A stretch of 64,000 nt of DNA, from positions 1 through 64,000 of the forward strand of contig NZ_JBHJMR010000015.1 of assembly GCF_042310355.1 (NCBI RefSeq), in the 5' to 3' direction. The notes beneath the pieces are model-generated. The model was not told the DNA's origin, did no database searches, and saw only the letters and a list, made by a program, of their open reading frames with translations. A program made the position numbers and the translations under genes. Every line of letters starts with the position of its first letter. The first letter of the stretch is position 1. This document shows positions 45,146 to 53,232 of this stretch, piece after piece. Source of the stretch: Wenzhouxiangella sp042310355 (lineage in GTDB: Bacteria; Pseudomonadota; Gammaproteobacteria; Xanthomonadales; Wenzhouxiangellaceae).

Positions 45146-47140
45146 ATGTCGAAGACCGCCATCAAACTCAACCCCGCCCAGCACGCCGCGGTCACCCACA
45201 TCGACACGCCGCTGCTGGTCCTGGCCGGCGCGGGTTCGGGCAAGACGCGCGTGATTACCGAGAAGATCGCGTGGATGATCGACAAGGGTCACTACGGCGC
45301 GCGCGAGATTGCCGCGATCACCTTTACCAACAAGGCCGCGCGGGAGATGAAAACCCGTATCGGCAAGCGCCTGGGGCGCAAGAAGATCGAGGGCCTGACG
45401 ATCTCGACCTTTCACTCCCTGGGCTGGGCGATCCTGCGCTCGGATCCTGAGGCCGCGGGCCGGCGCAAGGGCATGAGCATCCTCGACCAGCATTCGGCCG
45501 GCGACCTGGTGCGCGAGATGCTCCCCTCGGGTGCGCCCAAGGACATGGTCTATGCCGTGCAGGCCGGCATCGGCCGCTACAAGGACGCCGGGCTGAATGT
45601 CGAGCAGGCGCATGCGGCGGCCAGCAGCGAGAACGCAGCCCGCGCGGCCGAGATCTACGCCGGCTACCAGGAGCGACTGGCCGCGCTCAACGCCGTGGAC
45701 TTCGACGACCTGATCTCGATTCCGGCGAAAATGCTCGAAGACCCGGTCATTCGAACGCGCTGGCGCCACAAGCTCAAGTACCTGCTCGTCGACGAATACC
45801 AGGACACTTCCGAGGCCCAGTACCGCCTGCTCGGCAAGCTCACTGCCGACACCGGCGCCTTTACGGCGGTGGGCGACGACGACCAGTCGATCTACGGCTG
45901 GCGCGGCGCGCGGCCGGAGAACCTGGTCAGCCTAAGCAGCGACTGGCCCAACCTCGAGGTGGTCAAGCTCGAGCAGAACTACCGCTCGACCGGCTACATC
46001 CTGACCGCCGCCAACTCGGTCATCGCCTGCAACCCGCACGAGTTCGAGAAAAAGCTCTGGAGCGAGCACGGTCCGGGCGACCGGATCGAGATCGTCGAGT
46101 ACGCCGACGAGGCCGACGAGGCCGAGTCGATCGCGCGCGCCATCGTTACCGAGGTGCACGGCGGCCACTCGCGCTTCGGCGACTGCGCCGTGCTGTATCG
46201 CTCCAACTTCCAGGCCCGCGCGATCGAACAGCAGCTGCGCGAGTACGGCCTGCCCTACGTGGTCTCCGGCGGCCCGAGCTGGTTCGACGCCCGCGAGGTG
46301 CGCGACTGCCTCGCCTACCTGCGTTTGCTGGTCAATCCCGAAGACAATCCGGCCTTCATGCGCGTGGCCAACGCCCCGCGGCGCGGCCTGGGTTCGGGCG
46401 CGATGTCGCGCCTGGCGACCTACGCCGATGCCACGCGCAAGAGCCTGTTCGAGGCGGCCATCGATCCGATGTTCCAGTCCGAGTTGCCGACCCAGGCGCA
46501 GCGGGGTTTCCGCTCGTTCTCCAACATGCTGATCGACTTCAACGACCGGGCCGAACGCAACAGCATCGGCGAAGCCTTCGGCGAGATGCTCGAGCACATC
46601 GGCTACCTCGAGTGGCTGATCGAGACCGACGACGACCCGAAGAAGGCCGACCGCCGGCGCCGCTCGATCAAGGACCTGACCGGCTGGGTCGAGCGCCTGA
46701 GCGCCGACGTAAACTCCGGCGAGGAACTGATTGCGCGCGTCTCCCTGGTGGCCGGTCCCGACGACGATCGCCACGATGACGCCGACATGGTGCGATTGAT
46801 GACCCTGCACGCGGCCAAGGGCCTGGAGTTCCCGCGCGTGTGGCTGGCCGGTTGCGAGGAAGGCCTGATGCCCCATAGCCGATCGGTCGAGGAGGACACG
46901 ATCGAGGAAGAGCGCCGCCTGATGTACGTCGGCATTACCCGCGCGGAAAGAAAGCTGCAGATTTCCTACGCCCGACGCCGCAAGCGCGGCGGTGAACAGG
47001 TCCAGACCACGCCGAGCCGCTTCCTCGACGAACTGCCCGAAGACGCCATCCGCTGGCCGGCGCGCCACGGCAGCGAAGAGGCCACGGCCGAGGATGCGAT
47101 GGACAACATCGCCGCGCTGAAGGCGATGCTCGAAGGTTAG
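45146..47140 (+). CDS. rep: ATP-dependent DNA helicase Rep
   Basis: A 664-residue superfamily 1 helicase that clears obstacles ahead of forks. Motif I is AGAGSGKTR, motif II VDEYQDTSEAQ, and motif IV QNYRSTGYILTAAN; VRLMTLHAAKGLEFPRVWLAG and YVGITRAERKL follow. Length and the MSKTAIKLNPAQHAAVTHI start fit Rep rather than UvrD. TACAAT lies 9 bp before the ATG and there is no ribosome site. Confidence 0.94.
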   Translation: MSKTAIKLNPAQHAAVTHIDTPLLVLAGAGSGKTRVITEKIAWMIDKGHYGAREIAAITFTNKAAREMKTRIGKRLGRKKIEGLTISTFHSLGWAILRSDPEAAGRRKGMSILDQHSAGDLVREMLPSGAPKDMVYAVQAGIGRYKDAGLNVEQAHAAASSENAARAAEIYAGYQERLAALNAVDFDDLISIPAKMLEDPVIRTRWRHKLKYLLVDEYQDTSEAQYRLLGKLTADTGAFTAVGDDDQSIYGWRGARPENLVSLSSDWPNLEVVKLEQNYRSTGYILTAANSVIACNPHEFEKKLWSEHGPGDRIEIVEYADEADEAESIARAIVTEVHGGHSRFGDCAVLYRSNFQARAIEQQLREYGLPYVVSGGPSWFDAREVRDCLAYLRLLVNPEDNPAFMRVANAPRRGLGSGAMSRLATYADATRKSLFEAAIDPMFQSELPTQAQRGFRSFSNMLIDFNDRAERNSIGEAFGEMLEHIGYLEWLIETDDDPKKADRRRRSIKDLTGWVERLSADVNSGEELIARVSLVAGPDDDRHDDADMVRLMTLHAAKGLEFPRVWLAGCEEGLMPHSRSVEEDTIEEERRLMYVGITRAERKLQISYARRRKRGGEQVQTTPSRFLDELPEDAIRWPARHGSEEATAEDAMDNIAALKAMLEG

Positions 47141-47154
47141 GGCGGCCGCAGAAG

Positions 47155-47307
47155 TTTTTCTCGCGCAAAGGCGCCAAGATCGCCAAGGAAGAACCAAATA
47201 CTCAATTCTTGAAGTCCCGGCCAGCCGATCTGTTTCCATTCTTAATGAACGGGTTCAATCGTCTTTTCCTTCGCGCCTCTGCGCCTTTGCGCGAGATAAA
47301 AAAAGCT
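47155..47307. repeat. CGCAAAGGCGCC repeat, paired inverted arms
   Basis: The left arm TTCTCGCGCAAAGGCGCCAA (47157-47176) is answered by CGCGCCTCTGCGCCTTTGCG (47271-47290), then CGAGATAAAAAAAG. It is related to the CAAAGACGC pair near 8 kb. It may terminate rep. Confidence 0.75.
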
Positions 47308-47346
47308 AGTGCCCCCTCAAACCGAAAAACGCTATGATGCCTATTC

Positions 47347-47802
47347 ATGGTCAATAAGCTGATCAATCTCATGGTGATGGCAAGCGCCATGCTGGCACTG
47401 GCCGGTTGCGATGCCGGGGAACCGTTTGTCGTCGTCGAGGGCGAGCGCTTCAGTGTGGAGATTGCCGACGACGACGCCACGCGCGCGCAGGGGCTGATGT
47501 TCCGCGACGAGATGGCCGACGACCACGGCATGTTGTTCATCTTTCCGAACGAGCGCCCGCGATCGTTCTGGATGCGGAACACGCGCATTCCGCTCGACAT
47601 CATCTACCTCGACCGCGACCTGGAAGTGGTCAGCATCAGCGCCGAAACGCCGCCGTGCCGTTCGCGCTCGGGGCGCTGCCCCAGCTATCCCAGCGAGGGG
47701 CCGGCGCAGTACGTGCTGGAGATCAACGGCGGGCGGGCCGCCGAGCTGGGGCTGGCGCCGGGTGATCGCATTGAAGTGGGCAACGTCGACGGGGTCGAGT
47801 GA
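47347..47802 (+). CDS. DUF192-family lipoprotein
   Basis: A 151-residue protein with lipobox LAGC after MVNKLINLMVMASAMLA and a DUF192 domain (ATRAQGLMFRDEMADDHGML, FWMRNTRIPLDIIYLD). This family has no settled function. TATGAT at 47333-47338 lies 8 bp before the ATG and no ribosome site is seen, suggesting leaderless expression. The next gene follows after 39 bp. Confidence 0.86.
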   Translation: MVNKLINLMVMASAMLALAGCDAGEPFVVVEGERFSVEIADDDATRAQGLMFRDEMADDHGMLFIFPNERPRSFWMRNTRIPLDIIYLDRDLEVVSISAETPPCRSRSGRCPSYPSEGPAQYVLEINGGRAAELGLAPGDRIEVGNVDGVE

Positions 47803-47841
47803 TAGACTCGGGCCTTCGGTCAACCTTCAGGCACACTCGGC

Positions 47842-48123
47842 ATGTGGATCTTCCGGAAGCTTTTCGGCCCCATCCAGCGCTTTCTCGAGCGCCGGCGCTT
47901 TCCCACGCTGTTGTTGATCCTGGCCGCCCTGTTCGGCGCCAACCTGTTCATTCCCGACCCGATCCCCTTCATCGACGAGGCGATCATGCTGGTCGCGACC
48001 GTCATCGTCGGCGCGTTTCGCGAGCGGAAAGGGCAGTCGGACGGGTCGAAGTCGTCGTCCGAAAGTCAAAACCCGGGAACCACCGAAGACACCGAAGACA
48101 CCGAAAAAGACCGAAAGCGCTAG
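47842..48123 (+). CDS. Small DUF6116-like membrane protein with a repeat-encoded tail
   Basis: A 93-residue protein. Residues 1-65 resemble DUF6116 proteins: RRFPTLLLILAALFGANLFI, then PDPIPFIDEAIMLVATVIVG. The last 20 residues (GTTEDTEDTEKDRKR) are encoded by the left arm of an ACCGAAGACACCGAA repeat, so the original C terminus has probably been replaced or extended by repeat insertion. Family naming is tentative. Confidence 0.7.
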   Translation: MWIFRKLFGPIQRFLERRRFPTLLLILAALFGANLFIPDPIPFIDEAIMLVATVIVGAFRERKGQSDGSKSSSESQNPGTTEDTEDTEKDRKR

Positions 48124-48278
48124 GAGCCTAGGATTTCGTGGGAGCGGCTTCCAAGCCGCGATCTTCGGCTAGCCATGGCATCGCGGCTTGGAAGCCGCTC
48201 CCACGACTGATAGACCCTGCCTTTCTTGATTCGTGTCTTTTTCGGTGCATTCGGTGTATTCGGTGGTTCCAAGGTTTT
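48076..48278. repeat. ACCGAAGACACCGAA repeat, paired arms around a second palindrome
   Basis: The left arm (48078-48118) reads ACCACCGAAGACACCGAAGA and enters the 3' end of the DUF6116-like gene. The right arm (48234-48278) reads the inverse TCTTTTTCGGTGCATTCGGT and onward. A different palindrome (48137-48205) is nested between them. The outer family also occurs at 10.25 kb. Confidence 0.8.
48137..48205. repeat. REP-like palindrome GTGGGAGCGGCTTCCAAGCC
   Basis: Two perfect 26-bp inverted arms (48137-48162 and 48180-48205) surround a 17-bp loop. Words of this type are common intergenic REP elements in Pseudomonas and Xanthomonas relatives and can stabilise or terminate transcripts. No transposase of the REP-associated type is in the window. 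Confidence 0.88.
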
Positions 48279-48316
48279 AGCCAACCCAACCATGCCCCTG
48301 CGCTATCCTCCCCTCC

Positions 48317-49063
48317 ATGAATCTCCCAGCCGCCACCCCGAAACCGATCACCCTCCTGCAGCTTTCCGACAGCCACCTGTCCGAAGACCCGCAGGCGCGT
48401 TACCGCGGCCAGCACGCCGACGCCAACCTGGCCAGTCTTCGCGAGGCCATCAAGGGCTTGTCGCCCGACGCCATCGTGCTCTCCGGCGATGTTTCCGAGG
48501 ACGCCTCGCCCGCCTCGTACTGGCGCATGGGCGGTTTCGTGCGCGACCTGGCGCCGAAGATCGCCTGGATTCCGGGCAACCACGACGAGCGCGAGGTCAT
48601 GGCCGGGGTGTTCGATGAGCTAGGATTCGAGGCCGGGCCGATCGTCAGGCTCGGCGCCTGGCAGATCGCGCTGCTCGATTCGGCCTGGCCGAATCGCCCC
48701 GAAGGCGAGCTGACCGGGGAGCGGCTGTCGGTTCTGGATCAACTTTCAGGCGACCGACCGGCGCTGGTGTTCGTGCATCACCAGCCGGTGGCGGTGGGCT
48801 CGCCCTGGATCGACAAGTACCCGCTGGTCGAACCCGATCGCCTGTGGGAAAAGCTGTCGGACAAGCCGGTCAAGGCGGTGGCCTTCGGCCACGTTCACCA
48901 GGTCTACGAGGGAGAGCGGGGCGGGATCGCCTGCCTGTCGGCGCCGTCGACGGCCGCCAACGGCGTGCGCGAGGCCCCCAAATTCACCCCGAGCGATCAG
49001 GGGCCTTCGGCGCGTTGGTTCAGGCTGTGGCCGAGTGGCCGGTGGGAATCGCAGCTGCTCTAG
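48317..49063 (+). CDS. cpdA: CpdA-like 3',5'-cyclic-nucleotide phosphodiesterase
   Basis: A 248-residue calcineurin-type metallophosphoesterase. Metal ligands appear in order as LSDSHLS, LSGDVSEDA, PGNHDERE, FVHHQPV and FGHVHQVY, the layout of cAMP phosphodiesterase CpdA. TATCCT lies 7 bp before the ATG, with no ribosome site. Its 3' end touches the convergent rubredoxin gene with a 4-bp overlap. Confidence 0.88.
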   Translation: MNLPAATPKPITLLQLSDSHLSEDPQARYRGQHADANLASLREAIKGLSPDAIVLSGDVSEDASPASYWRMGGFVRDLAPKIAWIPGNHDEREVMAGVFDELGFEAGPIVRLGAWQIALLDSAWPNRPEGELTGERLSVLDQLSGDRPALVFVHHQPVAVGSPWIDKYPLVEPDRLWEKLSDKPVKAVAFGHVHQVYEGERGGIACLSAPSTAANGVREAPKFTPSDQGPSARWFRLWPSGRWESQLL

Positions 49064-49242
49064 ATCTCCATCATCTCGAAGTCTTCCTTGCCCGCTCCGC
49101 AGTCGGGGCAGAGCCAGTCCTCGGGGACGTCTTCCCAGCGGGTTCCGGGCGGGATGCCGTCGTCGGGCCAGCCTTCTTCCTCGTCGTAGATAAAGCCGCA
49201 GACGATGCACATCCAGGTCTTGAAGGGTTGTTCTTCGCTCAC
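49060..49242 (-). CDS. Rubredoxin
   Basis: A 60-residue electron carrier with a single iron held by Cys12, Cys15, Cys45 and Cys48 (MCIVCGFIYD and WLCPDCGAGK). The GWPDDGIPPGTRWEDVPEDW core is typical. The partner reductase is not in the window. Confidence 0.95.
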   Translation of the reverse strand: MSEEQPFKTWMCIVCGFIYDEEEGWPDDGIPPGTRWEDVPEDWLCPDCGAGKEDFEMMEI

Positions 49243-49325
49243 TTGAAGTCCGGTATTGATGGCTGATGAGGCGCCATTCTATCGAATGCCGTGCACAGCG
49301 TGGCGAAGGTCGGGCGGGTCGAAGA

Positions 49326-49643
49326 TCAGCGCGTGCCCGCCAGGCGCCGTGATCCGCTGAGGTCCGCGCCCTCGACGAACAGGCGCCGCAGGCCCGGCAC
49401 ACCCTCGAGACGGATGGTCAGGACGCCCGCTTCTTCGAGAGCCGGGGCGATGTAGACGTCGATTTCCCCGAAGCGCTCGCAGCGGTAGCCCGACCCGTCT
49501 TCGGGCGGTCCCGGCTCGGCCACCGGTACGCCGGCCAGCCCGCCGCAGCATCCGTGCCGCGGTGAGACTCTGAGCACGACTGCGCTACCTCGCCCGGCGA
49601 GCCAGCGGCGCGCTTTGCTCGTGATCTCGACGCGCGCGCTCAA
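49326..49643 (-). CDS. Small CC-motif protein coupled to the arsenite pump
   Basis: A 105-residue protein using a TTG start that overlaps the acr3 stop (TTGA), with GAGGG upstream. No ATG or GTG is available nearby. Residues 31-35 are GCCGG, with Cys32-Cys33, in the context LRVSPRHGCCGG, and further on come YRCERFGEIDVYIAPALEEA and a hydrophobic C terminus. This recalls HesB/IscA-sized proteins and the small CC/Se motif family, in which one cysteine may be selenocysteine. As last gene of the ars operon it may bind arsenite, but this is inference. Confidence 0.62.
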   Translation of the reverse strand: MSARVEITSKARRWLAGRGSAVVLRVSPRHGCCGGLAGVPVAEPGPPEDGSGYRCERFGEIDVYIAPALEEAGVLTIRLEGVPGLRRLFVEGADLSGSRRLAGTR

Positions 49644-50746
49644 GCCCGGCCCTCGGCCTGCGCCATGGTCGGGAAGTGGCCGCGCGTCTTGTTGGCGATG
49701 CGCACCAGCGCCAGCATCAGCGGCACCTCGACGAGCACGCCGACGACGGTGGCCAGCGCCGCGCCCGACTGGAGGCCGAATATCGCGATGGCCGCGGCCA
49801 CCGCCAGCTCGAAGAAATTGCTCGCCCCGATCATGGCGCCCGGCGCGGCGATCTTGTGCGGCACGCGCCAGGCCCGGGCCCAGCCGTAGGCGATGAAGAA
49901 GATCAGGAAAGTCTGGATGATCAGCGGCACGGCGATGAGCGCGATATGCAGCGGGTGGTCGAGGATCACCTCGCCCTGGAAGGCGAACAGCAGCACCAGC
50001 GTGATGATCAGCCCGATGGGCGTGATCGGCCCGATGCGTTTCATGAACACCTTGTCGAACCACTCGCGGCCGCGCCGGCGAATGAGGGTGAGGCGCGTGA
50101 GGTAGCCGGCGAACAGCGGGATGACGATATACAGCAATACCGACAGCGCCACCGTGTTCCAGGGCACGGCGATGTCGGAGATGCCGAGCAGGAACACCAC
50201 GATCGGCGCGAAGGCGAACAGCATGATCAGGTCGTTGACCGCGACCTGGACGAGGGTATAGGCCGCATCGCCGCGGGTGAGATAGCTCCACACGAACACC
50301 ATCGCCGTGCAGGGTGCGGCGCCGAGCAGAATCGCGCCGGCGAGGTACTCGCGTGCCAGCGTTTCCGGGATGAGCGGGGCGAAGACCACCATCAGGAAAA
50401 ACCACGAGATGGCGAACATCGAGAACGGCTTGATCAGCCAGTTGACGGTGGTGGTGATGACCAGGCCGCGGGGATGGCGGCGCACGCCCAGGATGGCGCC
50501 GAAGTCGATCTGCACCATCATCGGGTAGATCATCGCCCAGATGAGGATCGCCACCGGGACCGAGACCTGGGCGTACTCGAAGCGCGAGAGCGTGTCGGGC
50601 ACGGCCGGCAGGAACTGGCCCACGGCGATGCCGATGACGATCGCCAGTGCGACCCAGATCGACAGGTAGCGCTCGAACAGTCCCATGCCTTCCTTGATAT
50701 CGGGCGATTCTTCCGGGTTCATCGGGGGGTTGGTTTCCTTGTTCAT
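49640..50746 (-). CDS. arsB: ACR3-family arsenite efflux transporter
   Basis: A 368-residue membrane carrier of the ACR3 type with about ten segments. The essential cysteine lies in ILLGAAPCTAMVFVWSYL, and the segment GAMIGASNFFELAVAAAIAI is diagnostic. It pumps arsenite out of the cell. The ATG at 50746 gives MNKETNPPMNPEES; a second Met is eight codons later. It follows arsC by 13 bp. Confidence 0.93.
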   Translation of the reverse strand: MNKETNPPMNPEESPDIKEGMGLFERYLSIWVALAIVIGIAVGQFLPAVPDTLSRFEYAQVSVPVAILIWAMIYPMMVQIDFGAILGVRRHPRGLVITTTVNWLIKPFSMFAISWFFLMVVFAPLIPETLAREYLAGAILLGAAPCTAMVFVWSYLTRGDAAYTLVQVAVNDLIMLFAFAPIVVFLLGISDIAVPWNTVALSVLLYIVIPLFAGYLTRLTLIRRRGREWFDKVFMKRIGPITPIGLIITLVLLFAFQGEVILDHPLHIALIAVPLIIQTFLIFFIAYGWARAWRVPHKIAAPGAMIGASNFFELAVAAAIAIFGLQSGAALATVVGVLVEVPLMLALVRIANKTRGHFPTMAQAEGRA

Positions 50747-50759
50747 CCAGGTTCCGGGT

Positions 50760-51182
50760 TCAATTCGATTGCAGTTCGGTCTCGAGCAGCTCCTGCACGC
50801 GCCCGCGGATGTCGTCGCGCACGGTGCGGAACTGCGCCATGATGTCGTCCTCGCTGCCGCTCGCCCGGGCCGGGTCGGGCAGCGGCCAGTGCACGCGTCG
50901 CACGCCTGGCGGCAGCACCGGGCAGTGCTCGTCGGCATGGCCGCAGACGGTCACGACCAGGTCGGCGGCGGCCAGCATGTCGTCGTCGACCCGCGTCGAC
51001 TGCTGCTGCGAGATATCGACCCCAGCCTCGCGCATGACGGCCACGGCCCGGGGGTTCTGACCGTGCGCCTCGATGCCGGCCGAGGCCACGCCGGCGCGCT
51101 CGCCGGCAATGGCGCGGGCGAAACCCTCGGCCATCTGCGAGCGGCAGGAATTGCCGGTGCAAAGAAAGAGAATGTTGTGCAC
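50760..51182 (-). CDS. arsC: Arsenate reductase, thioredoxin-coupled type
   Basis: A 140-residue enzyme of the low-molecular-weight phosphatase fold that reduces arsenate to arsenite. The P-loop CTGNSCRSQ provides Cys8 and Cys13, and the redox pair that passes electrons on is in VVTVCGHADEHCPVLP. It lies between arsR and the arsenite pump. Confidence 0.93.
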   Translation of the reverse strand: MHNILFLCTGNSCRSQMAEGFARAIAGERAGVASAGIEAHGQNPRAVAVMREAGVDISQQQSTRVDDDMLAAADLVVTVCGHADEHCPVLPPGVRRVHWPLPDPARASGSEDDIMAQFRTVRDDIRGRVQELLETELQSN

Positions 51183-51188
51183 GGTCGA

Positions 51189-51527
51189 TCAGTCGCAGGC
51201 GGCGAAGGGTCGGTCGGGCATGGCGGCCAGGCGCCGGCGGTAGTCGTCGAGCGCCTCGTCCTCGCGCACCGCCTCGAGTACCTTGCGCGACCAGGCGGGC
51301 AGCTCGGGGTGCAGGCGGTAGTAGACCCACTGCCCCCGGCGTTCGTCGGCCACGATGCCGGCATCGCGCAACTGCGCCAGATGCCGCGAGACCTTAGGCT
51401 GCGACAACTCCAGGGCGTGGACGAGTTCGCACACGCACATTTCGCGCTCGCCGAGCAACAGCAGCAGGCAGTGCAGCCGCGTGCGGTCGGCCAGCGCCCG
51501 GAAAAAGCGCTCGGTGGTCATTCGCAT
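51189..51527 (-). CDS. arsR: ArsR-family arsenic-responsive repressor
   Basis: A 112-residue winged-helix repressor with the arsenite-binding cysteines in EMCVCELVHAL and a recognition helix LSQPKVSRHLAQLRDAG. A second possible start is two codons later. It heads an arsR-arsC-acr3-CC-protein operon, and a palindrome directly upstream is the probable operator. Confidence 0.94.
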   Translation of the reverse strand: MRMTTERFFRALADRTRLHCLLLLLGEREMCVCELVHALELSQPKVSRHLAQLRDAGIVADERRGQWVYYRLHPELPAWSRKVLEAVREDEALDDYRRRLAAMPDRPFAACD

Positions 51528-51532
51528 ATTCG

Positions 51533-51557
51533 CTTATGCATATATGTATATCATAAG
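51533..51557. promoter_or_regulatory. Probable ArsR operator and promoter
   Basis: CTTATG (51533-51538) and CATAAG (51552-51557) are inverted arms around an AT-rich centre (CATATATGTATAT). The site lies 5 bp upstream of the arsR ATG and overlaps plausible -10 sequences such as TATGAT, so binding would block transcription. It is strikingly AT-rich for this genome. Confidence 0.7.
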
Positions 51558-51771
51558 GCGTGCCGGCGCCGATGCGCAAATGCCGCCCGGCCAGCCGGCC
51601 AGCCGGCCCGATCGCGGCCGCCCTTCCACGCCGCCGCGGCCCGATGCCTTAAACTGTCTCCGAGAAATTCCGGCCTGGTTGCGTCCCTTCGGACCGCCCG
51701 AGCGCCATCGGCGCCAGCGCCCCGGGCCACACGACCACAAGATCACGACGCCAGGAGTTGTAGCCAACGCC

Positions 51772-53064
51772 ATGACCGCCAGTCACGACCTGTTCGACCG
51801 CGCCCGCGCCCGCATCCCCGGGGGCGTGAATTCCCCGGTCCGCGCCTTTTCGTCCGTCGGCGGTGAACCGCTGTTCTTCGATCACGCCGAAGGCGCCTAC
51901 ATGTTCGACGTCGACGGCAAGCGCTACATCGACTATGTCGGTTCCTGGGGCCCGATGATCTGCGGCCACGCCCACCCGAAAATCATCGAGGCGGTGCAGC
52001 AGGCCGCGGCCAGGGGCCTGAGCTTCGGCGCGCCCGCGCCGGGCGAGGTGACCATGGCCGAGATGCTGTGCGAGATGATTCCCTCGCTCGAGCGCGTGCG
52101 CATGGTCAACTCCGGCACCGAGGCCACCATGTCGGCCCTGCGCGTGGCGCGCGCGGCCACCGGCAAGGATCGCTTCATCAAGTTCGAGGGCAACTACCAC
52201 GGCCACGGCGACAGCTTCCTGGTCAAGGCCGGCTCGGGTGCCCAGACCCTGGGCGTGCCGACCTCGCCGGGCGTGCCCGCCGCGCTGGCCGAACTCACCC
52301 TCAACGCCCGCTACAACGACCTCGAAAGCGTGCGTGCGCTGTTCGAACAGTACCCGGACGAGATCGGCTGCGTATTCGTCGAGCCGGTGGCCGGTAACAT
52401 GAACTGCATCCCGCCCGAGCCGGGCTTCCTCGAGGGCCTGCGCCAGATCTGCGACGAGCACGGTGCGGTGCTGGTCTTCGACGAAGTCATGACGGGTTTT
52501 CGCGTCGGGCCCACCGGCGCCCAGGGCCGCTACGGCGTGGTGCCCGACCTGACCTGTTTCGGCAAGGTCATCGGCGCGGGCATGCCCGTGGGCGCATTCG
52601 GCGGCAAGCACGAGATCATGAAGCTCGTCGCACCCGAAGGCCCCGTCTACCAGGCCGGCACCCTGTCGGGCAATCCCGTCGCCATGGCCGCCGGCATCGC
52701 CAACCTCGAACTGCTTGCCGAAGACGGCTTCTACCAAAAGCTCGAAGCCCGCACGACGCAACTGGCCGATGGCTTCAAGCAGGCCGCCGACAACGCCGGC
52801 GTGCCCATGGCCACCGTGGCGGTGGGCGGCATGTTCGGCTACTTCTTCACCGATGCCGAGCGGGTCACCAACTTCGAACAGGCTGCCGCCTGCAATATCG
52901 AGCAGTTCAAGGCCTTCTTCAACGCGATGCTCGAAGCGGGCATCTACCTGGCCCCGTCGGCCTTCGAAGCCGGCTTCGTCAGCAGTGCCCATACCGCCGC
53001 CGACGTCACCGAAACCGTGGGCGCGGCCAGCGAGGCGCTGAAGAAGATCGCGGACCAAGGATAA
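51772..53064 (+). CDS. hemL: Glutamate-1-semialdehyde 2,1-aminomutase
   Basis: A 430-residue PLP enzyme that makes 5-aminolevulinate for haem. The PLP lysine is Lys265 in TCFGKVIGAGMPVGAFGG, and the start HDLFDRARARIPGGVNSPVR and FEGNYHGHGD are typical. AGGAG upstream of the ATG at 51772 sets the start; the frame is open much further upstream without coding features. The 214-bp gap before it is empty. Confidence 0.96.
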   Translation: MTASHDLFDRARARIPGGVNSPVRAFSSVGGEPLFFDHAEGAYMFDVDGKRYIDYVGSWGPMICGHAHPKIIEAVQQAAARGLSFGAPAPGEVTMAEMLCEMIPSLERVRMVNSGTEATMSALRVARAATGKDRFIKFEGNYHGHGDSFLVKAGSGAQTLGVPTSPGVPAALAELTLNARYNDLESVRALFEQYPDEIGCVFVEPVAGNMNCIPPEPGFLEGLRQICDEHGAVLVFDEVMTGFRVGPTGAQGRYGVVPDLTCFGKVIGAGMPVGAFGGKHEIMKLVAPEGPVYQAGTLSGNPVAMAAGIANLELLAEDGFYQKLEARTTQLADGFKQAADNAGVPMATVAVGGMFGYFFTDAERVTNFEQAAACNIEQFKAFFNAMLEAGIYLAPSAFEAGFVSSAHTAADVTETVGAASEALKKIADQG

Positions 53065-53232
53065 GGATCGAACGATGCCGGTCGGGCCGGAAGTTGCCGG
53101 GCCCGGCGGAGTGGACTAGCATCCTTCGAGGTACAAGGGGATGGCGCTGATCCGGCGACCACCCCTTCATGGAGGGAACCGGCCTCGCCGAAGGCGGGGC
53201 CACCCCAAGAGGATTTTCCAGGAGCGCATGGC
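53065..53232. other. Gap between hemL and pntA
   Basis: No gene is seen. The stretch is GC-rich with GCCGGTCGGGCCGG and GGCCTCGCCGAAGGCGGGGCC palindromes that could end hemL transcription. AAGAGGATTTTCCAGGAGCG before the pntA start holds its ribosome site. Confidence 0.45.

Noticed and set aside
51355..51771. An N-terminal extension of HemL
   Set aside because: It is opposite arsR and has low-complexity sequence; AGGAG before 51772 and family alignment support the shorter form.
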